A DNA stretch of 64,000 bases from an uncultured Phycisphaerales bacterium (GCA_937871915.1 CALMPG010000051.1:1-64000); one strand, 5' to 3'; positions 1-10,004 are shown, numbered from the stretch's first letter. Translations and numbers: made by a program. The notes: generated by a model not told the origin, from the sequence alone.

Positions 1-142
1 GGAGGTTTGGGGCAGGGGACGGGGGGGGGGGGCCGGGGGGTACAACCACGGGGCGGGGGGGGGGCGCGCGGCGGGCCCCGGCGGGGCCCGCCGATGAACC
101 GATGCATGGGAGGGCGCGCTGAACGCAACAGGGCCAACGCGG

Positions 143-2935
143 GTGTGGGAGGCGGGGGCATGGGCGGCGATCGTGATGATCGTGGTCGTGGGGGGGTGGG
201 CGCGCGTGGCGTGTGCGCAGGAGCCCGAGGAGGAGCCGGTGGCGGTGCCGGAGCAGGCCGTGGATGCGTACCTGGAGCGGCTGGGGCTCAAGCGGCTGCT
301 GGCGGATGTGCTGGAGAGGCGGTTGCAGGCGACGCCCAAGGACCTGCGGGTGCAGCAGGCGGAGCGGCTGGGGCGGCTGCATGTCGATCTGCTGGGGGAG
401 GCGACGGCGTCGAAGGATCGGGAGGATTGGGAGGCGAGGGCGCGGGCGCTGCTGGCGCAGGTGCCGGAGGCGGACTCGTTCGATCTGCGGTTGAGCCTGA
501 ACAAGGCGGTGTATGCGAGGGCGGAGGAGGCGGCGGAGCGGCAGCGGCTGCGGCTGGCGACGGCGGAGGAGGCGGCGGACGCGGAGCGGTCGTTCAGGTC
601 GCTGGTGCCGCAGTTCCAGGCGATCGCGAGCAAGGCGCATGGGCGGGTGGAGGCGCTCGAGCGCATCGAGCAGACGGGGGAGGCGACGGAGGGCGCGCTC
701 AACGAGCTGGCGGATGCGCGACGGCAGCGGTCGCTGGCGTTCTACTACGCGGGGTGGTCGAACTACTACCTGGCGATGCTGACGCGTGCGGAGCAGCCGG
801 CGGCGGATGCGGGGCGGTGCTTCGGGTGGCTGCTCAACTCGGCGGGGGGGCGGCCGCCGAGCCCGGAGAGGGTGCCGGCGTCGATGTTCCAGTACGACCA
901 CGTGGCGCGGGCCGCGATTGGATGCGGACTGGCCGCCGCGATACGCAACAACGACACGGAGGCGCTGCGGTGGCTCGACGCGGTGGAGCAGGCGGAGCAG
1001 ACGTCGCCCGCGGTGCGGGAGCAGATCCTGGGGCGGCGGCTGGTCGTGCTTGGGCAGGCGAAGCGGTGGGCGGACCTGGAGATTCTGGTGCGGCGGACGC
1101 GCAGGGCGGATCGGCGCGGCGGGGGGAAGGACCTGACACCGCTGCCGACGGTGCTGGCGCGATTGCTGGCCGTGATCACTCTGGAGGCGGACAAGCGGAC
1201 GGCGGGGCCGCAGATCGAGGAGATCGCGAAGGTCGCGATGGGGGACCTGGTGGCGAACAAGGAGGTCGCGCAGGTGCTGGACCTTGTCGGCCGGTATGGA
1301 ACCGCGCCGCTGGGGGATTCGGGGTTCGTGCCGAACTATGTGCGGGCGCTGCGGGCGTACGACGCGGCGAGGAGGGCCCACGAGGCGTCGGTCGGGGGGG
1401 CGGGGAGCGCGGCGAGCGACGAGCCCGCGACGGATTCGGGGCTGATCAACCAGTACCGGGCGGCGGCGAGCATGTTCGAGGCGGCGTCGCGGGAGCCGGA
1501 TGCGGAGCAGTTTGCCGGCGAGCGGGGGCGAGCCGAGACGATGCACGGGCGGGCGCTGTACTACGCGGGGGACGTGATGGCGGCGGCGGACACGTTCGTG
1601 GGCGCGTGGAAGCTCTTCGGGCCGACGCCCGCGGGGGAGGAGCCGCTGTGGCTGGCGGTGCTGGCGCTCGAGAAGGCGGGGAAGGGTCCGGGCGGCTCGG
1701 AGCGGATTCGCGGGCGGCTCAACGAGACGGTCACGCTGTTCCTGAGGACGTATCCTGGCTCGGAGCGGGCGCCGCGCCTGACGCTGATGCTCATCGCCAC
1801 GGGGTCGATCGGGGATGACGAGGCGATCAGGGTGCTGTCGGGGATCGGGAAGGACTCGCCGGTGTACGAGGCGGCTCGCCGGCAGGTGGCGCGGATTCTG
1901 TACTCGCGGTTCCGGGCGGCGCGCGGGCCGGAGCGGGACTTCGCGGGGGCGAGGTTCGTCGCGGTGGGCGAGGAGGTGCTCGCGGCGGATCGGCGGGCGG
2001 CGATGGAGGGGACGCCGGAGGAGGCGGGGCAGGCCGTGGAGCGGGTGATCGTTCGGGCGCGGCAGCTGCTCGATGCGCTGCTGGGCGTGTCGGCGCCGGA
2101 CGTGGCGCGGGCCGAGACGGTGCTGAAGATTCTGGCCGGGGTGGCGGCGTACAACAACACGGACCTGGGGGAGCATCTGCCGGAGCTCGCGTATCGCGAG
2201 GTGCAGATCGCCACGGCCCGGGGGAGCGACGTTCGGGCGGAGGGGGCGGCGGCGAGGCTGTACGCGACGGCCGATCCGGGCGGGGCGTTCCAGAGCGCGG
2301 GCGAGAGGGTGATGTACCGGTACTACGCGGGGAGGTACAGGCCCGGGCTGGACGGCTCGGCGGCGTCGCTGGAGACCGCCAGGGCGCTGATCCGGCACGG
2401 GGTGAGGGTGATCGATCGCGTCGGCGCCGATCCGGAACGGGTGAAGGACCCGGGGGTGATGGGTGTGTACGCGACGGTGGCGGGGGCGGGGGTGGATGTG
2501 TTCAAGCGGACCGGCGACGCGACGATGCGCGGCCTGGCGATCCGGCTGTACACCGCGGTGCTTGGTGCGCAGGCGCGTACGGAGGTTGCGCTGCGGGGGC
2601 TGGCGGAGATGTCGGAATCGGCGGGGGACTTCGCGACGTCGGCGGGGTGCTGGCGCACGCTGCTGGAAGGGTCGGCGGCGAGTTCGGAGGCGTGGTTCGA
2701 GGCGAAGTATCACATGATCCGCCTGCTGGCGAGGGTGGACGCGGACAAGGCCCGGTCGGCGATGGCGGAGCACAAGGTGCTGTATCCGGAGGGCGGGCCG
2801 GAACCGTGGGGGCCGAAGTTCCGAGAGCTGGATTCCACGCTTGGGGTTGGCTCGCCGACACCCGCGCGGGGGCCGAGTGCCGGCGCGCCGGGTCCGAGGA
2901 CCGGGGGGGGGGGGGATGGGGGGGGTGGGCCATGA
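143..2935 (+). CDS. Large secreted helical-repeat protein, unknown function
   Basis: The 930-residue product begins with GTG and has a Sec signal peptide at about residues 1-26 (hydrophobic core VMIVVV, likely cut after ACA). The mature part is almost entirely charged, Ala-rich helices that resemble degenerate TPR units (for example ADTFVGAWKLF near residue 475). It ends in a Pro/Gly tail encoded by a 13-base G run. The stop overlaps the next ATG as ATGA, so three genes (143-6716) look translationally coupled. I recognise no family. By inference it is a periplasmic or surface scaffold. An ATG at 177 is a possible alternative start but would leave no signal peptide n-region. Confidence 0.75.
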   Translation: MWEAGAWAAIVMIVVVGGWARVACAQEPEEEPVAVPEQAVDAYLERLGLKRLLADVLERRLQATPKDLRVQQAERLGRLHVDLLGEATASKDREDWEARARALLAQVPEADSFDLRLSLNKAVYARAEEAAERQRLRLATAEEAADAERSFRSLVPQFQAIASKAHGRVEALERIEQTGEATEGALNELADARRQRSLAFYYAGWSNYYLAMLTRAEQPAADAGRCFGWLLNSAGGRPPSPERVPASMFQYDHVARAAIGCGLAAAIRNNDTEALRWLDAVEQAEQTSPAVREQILGRRLVVLGQAKRWADLEILVRRTRRADRRGGGKDLTPLPTVLARLLAVITLEADKRTAGPQIEEIAKVAMGDLVANKEVAQVLDLVGRYGTAPLGDSGFVPNYVRALRAYDAARRAHEASVGGAGSAASDEPATDSGLINQYRAAASMFEAASREPDAEQFAGERGRAETMHGRALYYAGDVMAAADTFVGAWKLFGPTPAGEEPLWLAVLALEKAGKGPGGSERIRGRLNETVTLFLRTYPGSERAPRLTLMLIATGSIGDDEAIRVLSGIGKDSPVYEAARRQVARILYSRFRAARGPERDFAGARFVAVGEEVLAADRRAAMEGTPEEAGQAVERVIVRARQLLDALLGVSAPDVARAETVLKILAGVAAYNNTDLGEHLPELAYREVQIATARGSDVRAEGAAARLYATADPGGAFQSAGERVMYRYYAGRYRPGLDGSAASLETARALIRHGVRVIDRVGADPERVKDPGVMGVYATVAGAGVDVFKRTGDATMRGLAIRLYTAVLGAQARTEVALRGLAEMSESAGDFATSAGCWRTLLEGSAASSEAWFEAKYHMIRLLARVDADKARSAMAEHKVLYPEGGPEPWGPKFRELDSTLGVGSPTPARGPSAGAPGPRTGGGGDGGGGP

Positions 2936-5682
2936 GGCGCGTCGAACGGGCATCGCCGGTGCCGAAGTACCTTGGTGTCGATGCCGACGCGGACGCGTTC
3001 GATCTGCTCGGGATCGGCGTTGGCGAGTGCACGGGCCCGGGGGTGGAGGCCTCGCTGGAGCGCCAGCTCGATCGGGTCGGCGCCCACGCCGAGGGGGACA
3101 CGCCGGAGGCCGACGAGGTTCGGCTGGCGCTGCACGCGGCGGCGGCGCAGGTGTCGGACGCGGATACCCGGCGACGGTTGATCGAGGCGCGCGAGCGCCG
3201 GACGGCGATCCCCGAGGCCCGCCCGGGCGGGGCGGAGCCCGAGGCGGAGGGGGCGGAAGCGGGGCGTTCCGTCGGTGCGAGGTACACCCCCCCGCCGGAC
3301 TCGAACGCGCCGGTGCGGCAACTGATCCTGCTCGCGGGCGTGGGCGGCGGGTTGGCCGTGGTCGCGCTTGTGCTGGGGGTGATCTTCCTGGTGCCCGACG
3401 GCTCGGGGGGGCCCGCGACACCGCCGGTTTCCTCGGCGGGATCGGCGGACGCACCGGGGACGGCCTCGGAGTCGGTGGCGGTGGCCCGGCCGATCACCGG
3501 CGCGGAGGCGGCGTCGGGGGCGGCCGTTGCCGGGGCGCCCACCCCGGCTGGCGCGGCGGCGAGGAGGGCGCGAGGCGAGTTTGTGGACGGCGTGCTGGTC
3601 GTGCGGCGCCTGCGAGCCGCTTCGGAGAGGGCCCGAGTCGATGCCGCGGCGGGCCTGGAGGAGTTTCGCGGGGCGGTTGGGCCGCTGGCCGACTGGTGGG
3701 CGAGGTATGGCGTCGGCGAGCGGCGCGCGGCCGACGACGCGGTGCTGGAGTTTGTGTACGTTGTGTCGGACAAGCCCGGGGTGGCGGGCGATGTGGTGGG
3801 GGATCTTGCGAGGATGGCCGCGCTCGGGCCCGTTGAGTCGGGGGCGCTTTCGGCGGATGCGGTGTGGCCGGCGGCGTGGGCGACGGGGGTGCTGTGTCGG
3901 CTGGGCGAGGAGCGGGGTCTGCCGCGCCCGGTTGCGGTGAGGGTGGCGCAGGCGATCAACGACACGCTCGGGGCCGGTCGCGCGGAGGGCGCGGCGTCGT
4001 TCGAGGCCGGGGCGTGGGCGGCGCTGCGGCGGATGCCGGGGCGGCTGGTCGCGCCGGCGAATCCCGCAGCGAAGGGGGAGTCTGCCGAGCCTCGGAGCGC
4101 TGAGGGCGTTCGACGGTGGGCGGACGCCGTGGCGGCCGTGGCGGTTGACGCGGGCGAGCAGGAGCGAATGCTCGTGGATGCGCTGGAGGAGATCCTCATT
4201 GATGGTCCGTCGCCGGAGCAGGACCGGGGCGCGTTCGACGCGATCGAGATGCTGGTGACGCGGATCAAGTGGCGGGCGGGCGGCTCGGCCCGGGAGCGGC
4301 TCCTGGAGTGGTTCAACAGTTCGCGGGTGAGTTCGGGCGACATGCGGGTGGTGACGGGGGCGCTGGCGTCCAAGTCCGGGGCGGAGGGGGTGGACGCGTC
4401 GATGCAGCTCTCGGTTACGGCGACGCCGGACGATCGGGCGCAGTTGCGGGCGAGGTACGCGACGGCGTGGGGGATGGCCAAGGACGAGGCGCGGGGGCGG
4501 GCCCTGGAAGAGTGGCGGGCCAGGGCGATGGCGCTGGACCTGCCCGCGACGGCTGAGGATCGGGACGATGACCTTGCTCGCGTGGCGCGGCTGGCGGTGG
4601 CGGTGCGGACGAACCACGCGGCGCGCCGGCTGTGGCTGGGGGACGCGGCGGGATGCCTGCGCATCGTGGGCGAACTCGAGCGGTTGCCGGCGACGATCCG
4701 CGACATCGGCACGCCCTCGCCGTTGCCGGCGCAGATTCCGGGAGCTCCGGCTCCGGCGCCGGTGACGCCGCGCCCGCGGGGCACGTCGCCGGTGGGGATT
4801 CCGCCGCCCGCGGCGCCGCCCGGGCCGCCGGAGCCGTTCTCACAAAGCGGCGGGTCGTGGGCCGAGGCGTACTTGCGGGCCGAGCGGAACATCCAGGTGC
4901 GGCTGCACCGATTGACCGAGGCGGAGTCGCTCTCGCCGCCGCTGGCGCGTGCGGACGCGGCCGTTTTGGTCGAGGCGGCGTTCTTCTCGTCGCCGGCGTC
5001 GGTGCGGCGGGCGGCGCAGCGGGTGGTGGTGCGGTTCGGGGACGATCCGTCGATCGTGGAGCAGTGTTTGGACGAGCTGCCGCTGGCGCCGCGGGTGCAG
5101 AGCGTGTCGGAGACGCTGGCGGCGGTGGCGAGGGCGACGCTGCCGAAGGTGGGCGATCCGGAGTGGGAGATCGCGGCCCGGCGGGCGCTGGTGGATCGGG
5201 CGCTGGGGTTGCTCGCCGGGCAGGGGCCGCAGGCGGGGATCGACCAGGCGTCGGCGCTGATCGCCGAGTCGTACCTGTCGATGGCGGGCGCGGACTCGGG
5301 GCGCGGCGATGAGAGCGCGGCGGATCGGTGCGTTCGGGCGGCGGGGGAGCTCTTCGGGTTGTGGAGATCGGAGGCGGATCGCCTGCCGCCGCCGGAGCAC
5401 CCGCCCCTGTCGCTGGACCAGATCGAGCGGCGTCGGCGGAGCCGGCAGCGGATCGCCAACGGGCCGATCCAGTCGTTCGCGGGGGAGCAGGTGAGCGTGG
5501 CGGAGTTGTTCGCGTACATCGTGTGCGCCGAGCGGCCGGTGCAGGCGACGCGGGCGGCGACGATCATCGAGGAGATGGCGACGCAGCGGCGCGGGGCGGA
5601 GCATGTGTTCGATCAGATGCGCGTGACCGAGCGGGCGATCGCGCGGCTGTGGGCCTTGCGGCTCGGGGAGGGAGCGCAATGA
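2932..5682 (+). CDS. Membrane protein with J-like N-terminal domain, unknown function
   Basis: The ATG at 2932 overlaps the preceding stop (ATGA) and gives 916 residues. Residues 12-90 (PKYLGV..DAFDLLGIG, then two charged helices) resemble the degenerate J-like module common at the N-terminus of planctomycete regulatory proteins, but no HPD motif is visible. One transmembrane segment lies at about 131-154 (LILLAGVGGG..ALVLGVIFLV). A large helical C-terminal region of about 750 residues follows, with a Pro-rich linker near 600-640. It is middle gene of the coupled trio with the 143-2935 and 5679-6716 genes. The topology suggests a cytoplasmic J-like domain and an exported helical domain. Function unknown. 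Confidence 0.72.
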   Translation: MRRVERASPVPKYLGVDADADAFDLLGIGVGECTGPGVEASLERQLDRVGAHAEGDTPEADEVRLALHAAAAQVSDADTRRRLIEARERRTAIPEARPGGAEPEAEGAEAGRSVGARYTPPPDSNAPVRQLILLAGVGGGLAVVALVLGVIFLVPDGSGGPATPPVSSAGSADAPGTASESVAVARPITGAEAASGAAVAGAPTPAGAAARRARGEFVDGVLVVRRLRAASERARVDAAAGLEEFRGAVGPLADWWARYGVGERRAADDAVLEFVYVVSDKPGVAGDVVGDLARMAALGPVESGALSADAVWPAAWATGVLCRLGEERGLPRPVAVRVAQAINDTLGAGRAEGAASFEAGAWAALRRMPGRLVAPANPAAKGESAEPRSAEGVRRWADAVAAVAVDAGEQERMLVDALEEILIDGPSPEQDRGAFDAIEMLVTRIKWRAGGSARERLLEWFNSSRVSSGDMRVVTGALASKSGAEGVDASMQLSVTATPDDRAQLRARYATAWGMAKDEARGRALEEWRARAMALDLPATAEDRDDDLARVARLAVAVRTNHAARRLWLGDAAGCLRIVGELERLPATIRDIGTPSPLPAQIPGAPAPAPVTPRPRGTSPVGIPPPAAPPGPPEPFSQSGGSWAEAYLRAERNIQVRLHRLTEAESLSPPLARADAAVLVEAAFFSSPASVRRAAQRVVVRFGDDPSIVEQCLDELPLAPRVQSVSETLAAVARATLPKVGDPEWEIAARRALVDRALGLLAGQGPQAGIDQASALIAESYLSMAGADSGRGDESAADRCVRAAGELFGLWRSEADRLPPPEHPPLSLDQIERRRRSRQRIANGPIQSFAGEQVSVAELFAYIVCAERPVQATRAATIIEEMATQRRGAEHVFDQMRVTERAIARLWALRLGEGAQ

Positions 5683-6716
5683 GCCTTCGATGGTGCGTGG
5701 TCTGGTTCATGGTGGTGGCGGCGGGGGTGTGCCGGAGCGCGAGGGGGCAGGAGCCGGCCCCGCGCGGGACGGGCCTGGAGGCCCGCGTGGCGCACCTGGA
5801 GGCCCGGTTGAGCGGGCTCTCGCCCGAGCGGCCGCGCGAGTACTTTGAGTTGGGCGAGGAGGTCGCGTCGGAGGCGAGCGACGAGTCGGACCGGCGGCTG
5901 GCGCGGCAGTTGTATGTGCTGGCGTACGAGTTGTCGCTGAGGGCGGCTCGGGCGGATTCGCGGCTGGCGCCGTCGGTGTGTCTGGCGCTGGCGGCGATCG
6001 CGGGGAGCGATGATGAGCGGCGCTGGCTGGGCGCGCTGGCGGAGACGGTGGCGCCCGACGGGGCGGTGATCGGGGCTCCCGTGGCGGGGGGGATGGTCGC
6101 GGAGGCGGGGCGGATGAGGGCGAGCGCGGCGTCGCGCGATCCGGCGGCGTTCGACCTGGCGACGATGCTCGGGTTCGTCCGGATCGGGGAGGGGCGGCGG
6201 GCCGAGCGGCTGCTGGCGCGACCGGGGGTGCGGGAGCTGCTCGACCGGTGCGACCGCCTGCTCATGCCGGGCATCGGCGGGGCGTCGCTGGTGCGCAAGC
6301 GGATCGAGGACTATCCGATGTGCCCGCAGTGCCACAACCGGCGGTACATCAAGGATGCGGCCGGCGTGCACCTTTGCCCGACGTGCCAGGGCACGCCCGG
6401 GGGGCCGTTCTCGGCGATGGAGCTCGTGGGGCATCTGCGGACCGAGTCGGTGCTGCTGAGCGGGCAGCAGCGGTCGTGGTCCGGGCAGATCACCTCGGAC
6501 TTTGGCGCGCCGCTGCGGGAGCTCGACGCGTCGGAGCTCGCGGCGACGTACAAGGTGGACGCGACTCGTCCGCTGTGGCGAGGGGGGCGATGGGCGGAGG
6601 ATGCGACGGCCCGGGGAACGAAAGGGTCGGAGCCGGTTTCGGCCCCGCCCGCGCCGGCGACTTCGGAATCGCCCGGGGCGGCGGAACCGCCCGTGCCGAA
6701 GCGAGGCCTGCCCTGA
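5679..6716 (+). CDS. Exported protein with DnaJ-like zinc ribbon
   Basis: The start at 5679 overlaps the previous stop (ATGA), giving 345 residues. A signal peptide covers about residues 1-23 ([11 protein letters not shown], cleavage near ARG). The middle is helical. Two CxxC knuckles (C215/C218 and C233/C236, [12 protein letters not shown] then CPTCQG) form a zinc ribbon like the cysteine-rich repeats of DnaJ. The C-terminus is low-complexity Pro/Ala. It ends the coupled three-gene unit. Because the previous protein carries a J-like module, an extracytoplasmic folding or assembly role is possible, but this is inference. The family is not recognised. Confidence 0.72.
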   Translation: MSLRWCVVWFMVVAAGVCRSARGQEPAPRGTGLEARVAHLEARLSGLSPERPREYFELGEEVASEASDESDRRLARQLYVLAYELSLRAARADSRLAPSVCLALAAIAGSDDERRWLGALAETVAPDGAVIGAPVAGGMVAEAGRMRASAASRDPAAFDLATMLGFVRIGEGRRAERLLARPGVRELLDRCDRLLMPGIGGASLVRKRIEDYPMCPQCHNRRYIKDAAGVHLCPTCQGTPGGPFSAMELVGHLRTESVLLSGQQRSWSGQITSDFGAPLRELDASELAATYKVDATRPLWRGGRWAEDATARGTKGSEPVSAPPAPATSESPGAAEPPVPKRGLP

Positions 6717-6780
6717 GGCGGCGTACACTCGCCCTCGCGCCTCGGCGCACTTTGCGTGGGGCTTTTCCAGAGGATTCGCC

Positions 6781-7224
6781 ATGTCCGATCAGCCAGCGCC
6801 CGTTTCCGCCGCTCCCGCTCCTGCGTCCGCTGTCGCGCCCGCCACGGGCGGCCCGCCGGGCGGGAAGCCCGAGATCGCCTTCGACGAGTTCGCCAAGGTG
6901 GATCTACGCGTGGCGAGGATTTTGCGGGCGGAGAACCATCCGAGCGCGGACCGGCTGCTGCGGTTGCAGGTGGATGACGGATCGGGCACGGCGCGCCAGA
7001 TCTGCGCCGGGATCAAGGGGCACTACACGCCGGAGGATCTTGTGGGGCGATCGATCATTATCGTCGCCAATCTCGCGCCGCGGAAGATCCGCGGGGAGGA
7101 GTCTCGGGGGATGCTGCTGGCGGCGAGCGACCTGCCCAAGGACGCGGCGTCGGCGGCCGGCGAGCGCAGGGTGATTCTGCTGCGGCCGGAGGCGGACATC
7201 GCGCCGGGCTCGATCGTTTCCTGA
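6781..7224 (+). CDS. tRNA-binding (EMAP/MetG C-terminal type) domain protein
   Basis: The product has 147 residues. After a Pro/Ala-rich leader (1-30) comes one OB-fold tRNA-binding domain: [61 protein letters not shown]. This matches the C-terminal domain of methionyl-tRNA synthetase and the free-standing CsaA/MetRS-beta proteins. The catalytic part of MetRS is absent here, so it either acts in trans as a MetRS beta subunit or as a CsaA-like protein. I chose ATG 6781 because the upstream open frame has shadow composition. Confidence 0.88.
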   Translation: MSDQPAPVSAAPAPASAVAPATGGPPGGKPEIAFDEFAKVDLRVARILRAENHPSADRLLRLQVDDGSGTARQICAGIKGHYTPEDLVGRSIIIVANLAPRKIRGEESRGMLLAASDLPKDAASAAGERRVILLRPEADIAPGSIVS

Positions 7225-7236
7225 GCTCGAGCGGGG

Positions 7237-8414
7237 TCAGTCGGTTGGGGCGCGCTCGCCCTGGGCGGGCCGATGCTCACCGGCGCCGGGCTTGCGGTCT
7301 TTGTCGGCGCGTCGTTCCTGGCGGCGGCGCTCGCGATCGACCATGGACTTCATGTTTTTCTCGACGACGGCGGCCGCCTGGGTGGGGCGTTTCTCGGCGT
7401 CGGAGAGGAGGGCGAGGCGGCGCTCGGTGAGCGACTCGGCGTCGTGGCGGATGATGAGGGTGCGGACGTTGTACTGGCCGGTGAGGGCGGCCCGGAGGGC
7501 GGACTCGTGGGTCCGGCGCGCGGCGGTGTCCACGGGGGGCTTGGCGTCGAGGGCGGCGATGGCGCGGGCGGCCTCGTAGGCCTCGCGGCCGTGCTGGATG
7601 TCCTTGAGGCGGAGGTGGTAGAGCTCGGGATCGCGGGCCTTGAGATCGAAGAGGAAGCGCAGGCGCGGGAGCGATTCGGCGTAGCGGCGGTCGGCCTCGG
7701 CGGCGTTGGACTTCTCGAGTTCGAGGAGGTGGCCGAGCAGGCGGGGGGAGGTGGCCCCGAGGATGTCGCGGACGGCCTGACGCTCTTCGCTCGTGAGGGC
7801 GTGGGGAGGCTCGGGGGTGGTGGGGGGCTTCGGGGAGGGGGTGGCGGTGGTGGAGGGCGTCATGCCGGGGCCGGGGCGGTCGGCGGCGCCGGCGTCGGGT
7901 CCGGGGGGGGGGGGGGGGTCGGGGGGGGGGGGGGGGGGGGGGGGGGGGGCGGGGTGGGGGGGGGGGGGGGCGGGCCGGAGCCGAGGCGTTCGACGTCGCC
8001 GTCGTCGGGTCCGGGGCGCTGGCCGGGGCCGCCCATGGCGTGCTCGAAGGGCTCGGGGTCGCCGGAGAAGGGCTCGCGGCCTGGGCCGCCGCCCTCGCCC
8101 CGCGTGCCGGAGCGGAGGAGTTCGGGGAACATCTGGCGGATCTGCTCGTTGGACTTGCCCGCGTCGATGGCCCTGAGGGCGCGATCGAGGAGGTCGGCCT
8201 CGCGGCGGCGGGCGTCGAGGCGGCGCTGGAGGAAGTCGCGCCAACGCTTGCGGGCCTCGGCGTCGGTGGGGGGCTTGCGGTCGGCGCCCTCGGGTTGATG
8301 GGCTCGATCGCCGGAGGGGGGCGACGCGGGCGGCTGGGCGTGGAGCGTCGGGGCCGCGAACGCGAGCGTTGCGACGGCGAGAGCCAGGCGTCGGAGAACG
8401 GGGGAGGCGTGCAT
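7237..8414 (-). pseudogene. Exported Pro-rich helical protein, frame broken in poly-G tract
   Basis: Start ATG at 8414 overlaps the anti-sigma candidate's stop as TGATG. The N-terminal part has a signal peptide (LRRLALAVATLAFAAPTLHA) and a helical domain (RKRWRDFLQRRLDARRREADLLDR..NEQIRQMFPELL). The C-terminal part (TSEERQAVRDILGATSPRLLGHLLELEKSNAAEA.. to 7237) lies in another frame. The change of frame falls in the poly-Pro region, coded by runs of 16, 29 and 15 G on the plus strand at 7903-7970. Either the assembly has the wrong homopolymer length or the gene is a slippage-prone or broken locus. It is third gene of the minus-strand sigma operon. Function unknown. Confidence 0.7.
7903..7970. 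repeat. Poly-G tract cluster (16, 29 and 15 G)
   Basis: Three long G runs are separated by one to six other bases. Read on the minus strand they code a poly-Pro linker. The open frames on either side do not match, so the linker's length decides whether one full-length exported protein is made. The tract could be a sequencing-error site or a phase-variable switch. Confidence 0.9.
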
Positions 8415-9025
8415 CACGAGGTCACCCCTTCGGCGAGCCACTCGCTGAGTTTGTCGGGATCGAAGTCCGTGGCGGACTCCTTGTCGCGGTCCGTGGGCTG
8501 GAGCTCCATCGCGGCAAAGAGCGTGTCCATCTCGCGCCGCACCTTGTCGGCCAGGCGCTCCTTCGGGGCGGGCGTGATCGAGGTGCGAACGGCGAGGGTG
8601 GTTCCGGCGACGATCGCGATGAGCGCGGCGAGGCGGACGGGCGTGCGGGTCCACCATGCCGGGCGGGCGGCGCGGGCGTGGCGACGGTCGTTGGCGCGGG
8701 TGTCGGGCTGGTGGAGGACGAGGCGCGGCCCGGCGGCGTGCTTGCGGATGGCGGGCACGGTGGCCTCGAACACGCCGTCCTCGAGGTCGCGCGGTGCGGA
8801 GGCGCGGTCGAGGGAGGCGAGTTCGGCCACTTGCGCGGCGGTGGGCTGCACGGCGTGGAGCGGCGCGAGCGTCGCGCCCATCAGGCGGGCTTCGAGCCCC
8901 GGCGCGGCGGCGGCACGGTCGATCGCCGCGAGGCGGTCGAGGTCGGCCAGAAGCGGCAGGAGGTCGGCGTCGAGCGGGGGGAGCCCGCCGGAATCGCCGG
9001 GAGTGTCGGGATCGAGGGTGTTCAT
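8414..9025 (-). CDS. Single-pass membrane protein, probable anti-sigma factor
   Basis: The product has 203 residues. A long N-terminal cytoplasmic helical region (LLPLLADLDRLAAIDRAAAAPGLEARLM) precedes one membrane segment at about 128-145 (VRLAALIAIVAGTTLAV) and a short C-terminal domain. The start overlaps the stop of the ECF sigma gene (ATGA at 9025-9022) and its stop overlaps the next gene (TGATG). Position, overlap and topology are those of an ECF anti-sigma factor. No zinc anti-sigma HxxxCxxC motif is visible, so the assignment rests on context. Confidence 0.68.
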   Translation of the reverse strand: MNTLDPDTPGDSGGLPPLDADLLPLLADLDRLAAIDRAAAAPGLEARLMGATLAPLHAVQPTAAQVAELASLDRASAPRDLEDGVFEATVPAIRKHAAGPRLVLHQPDTRANDRRHARAARPAWWTRTPVRLAALIAIVAGTTLAVRTSITPAPKERLADKVRREMDTLFAAMELQPTDRDKESATDFDPDKLSEWLAEGVTS

Positions 9026-9858
9026 GGTCTTTCCCCAGTCTGAGCGATCGATGGGTCGCTCGCGGTCATCAGGTCTTTGAGCTTGCGGAGGGCCCGGTGG
9101 TGGCGGGCCAGGAGCGTGCCGAGGGGTTCGTTGAGCAGGTCGGCCATCTGCTTGAAGCTCAGCCCGGCGTGGTGGCGGAGTTCGACGATCTCGCGATCGG
9201 CGTCGGTGAGTCGGGCCATCGCGGAGCGCAGGACGTGGATCGAGTCGTCGGCGGCCTGCTCGGCGGTGGTCTGGGACGAGCCGCCGAACCCGGTTTCCGA
9301 GACGCCCGCGAACGCTTCCGGGTCGGTCGGCTCGGCGTGGCGGCGGGCCCGGCGCACCTCGTCGCGGATCCGGTTCATGGCCACGCGGAAGAGCCAGGAC
9401 TCGAAGCGGCCCTGCTCCGCGTACTCGCCCGTGCCTAGTTTGGTTGCGACGGTGACGAACACGGACTGCGTGACCTCCTCTGCGGCGTCGTGGCCCTGAT
9501 CGAAGGCGCCGAGACTGCCGCTGCCTTTGCCCCCCCGGCTGGACCGTCCCGCCCCCGCGGCCCCGGATCCGCGGCCGCCCAAGCGAGAACGGGCGAGGGC
9601 GTAGACGCGGCGGGCGTACAACTCGACGATGGCGCGCCACGCCGCCTCGTCCCCCTTCGCGGCCGCGGTCAGAAGGCGCGGCAAGTCCGGGAGCTCCGGT
9701 CGATCGTCGGCCTCATCGGAGGCCGGATGGGGCTGGGGTCGTCCGTGGGCGTCGTCCAAGTTCACCTCTTGACGAGAGCCGAACGAGGCCCGGCCCCCGG
9801 CATTGCAGGGCGGGGAGTCATTCCGGGGTGGGGTTGGAGGGAACGGGACGGTGCTCAC
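9022..9858 (-). CDS. RNA polymerase ECF-type sigma factor with insert in region 2
   Basis: The product has 278 residues with a GTG start. Sigma region 2 starts near residue 61 (LLTAAAKGDEAAWRAIVELYARRVYALARSRL) and continues as HDAAEEVTQSVFVTVATKL and RFESWLFRVAMNRIRDEVRR (151-170). A Gly/Ser/Arg-rich insert of about 28 residues (94-121) splits regions 2.1 and 2.2. Region 4 is at about 212-262 (LTDADREIVELRHHAGLSFKQMADLLNEPLGTLLARHHRALRKL). It directs core polymerase to a regulon probably controlled by the downstream membrane partner. The first 60 residues are low complexity, so a later start is possible. Confidence 0.9.
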   Translation of the reverse strand: MSTVPFPPTPPRNDSPPCNAGGRASFGSRQEVNLDDAHGRPQPHPASDEADDRPELPDLPRLLTAAAKGDEAAWRAIVELYARRVYALARSRLGGRGSGAAGAGRSSRGGKGSGSLGAFDQGHDAAEEVTQSVFVTVATKLGTGEYAEQGRFESWLFRVAMNRIRDEVRRARRHAEPTDPEAFAGVSETGFGGSSQTTAEQAADDSIHVLRSAMARLTDADREIVELRHHAGLSFKQMADLLNEPLGTLLARHHRALRKLKDLMTASDPSIAQTGERP

Positions 9859-10004
9859 GGGGGTTGCGTGGAGTTGGGTGCGGGGGTTATTGTGACGGGG
9901 CCTGACCCTTGGAAACGATACGAGGGCGGTGTTGGTGGGGGTTCATCGGGCATCGGTGCATCGGGCGCGCGGGCGGGCGGCGGAGAGAGGGGATCGGATT
10001 GAGG

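Noticed and set aside
1..142. Coding start or promoter at the left edge
   Set aside because: The stretch is G runs with no readable hexamers and no supported frame before the GTG at 143.
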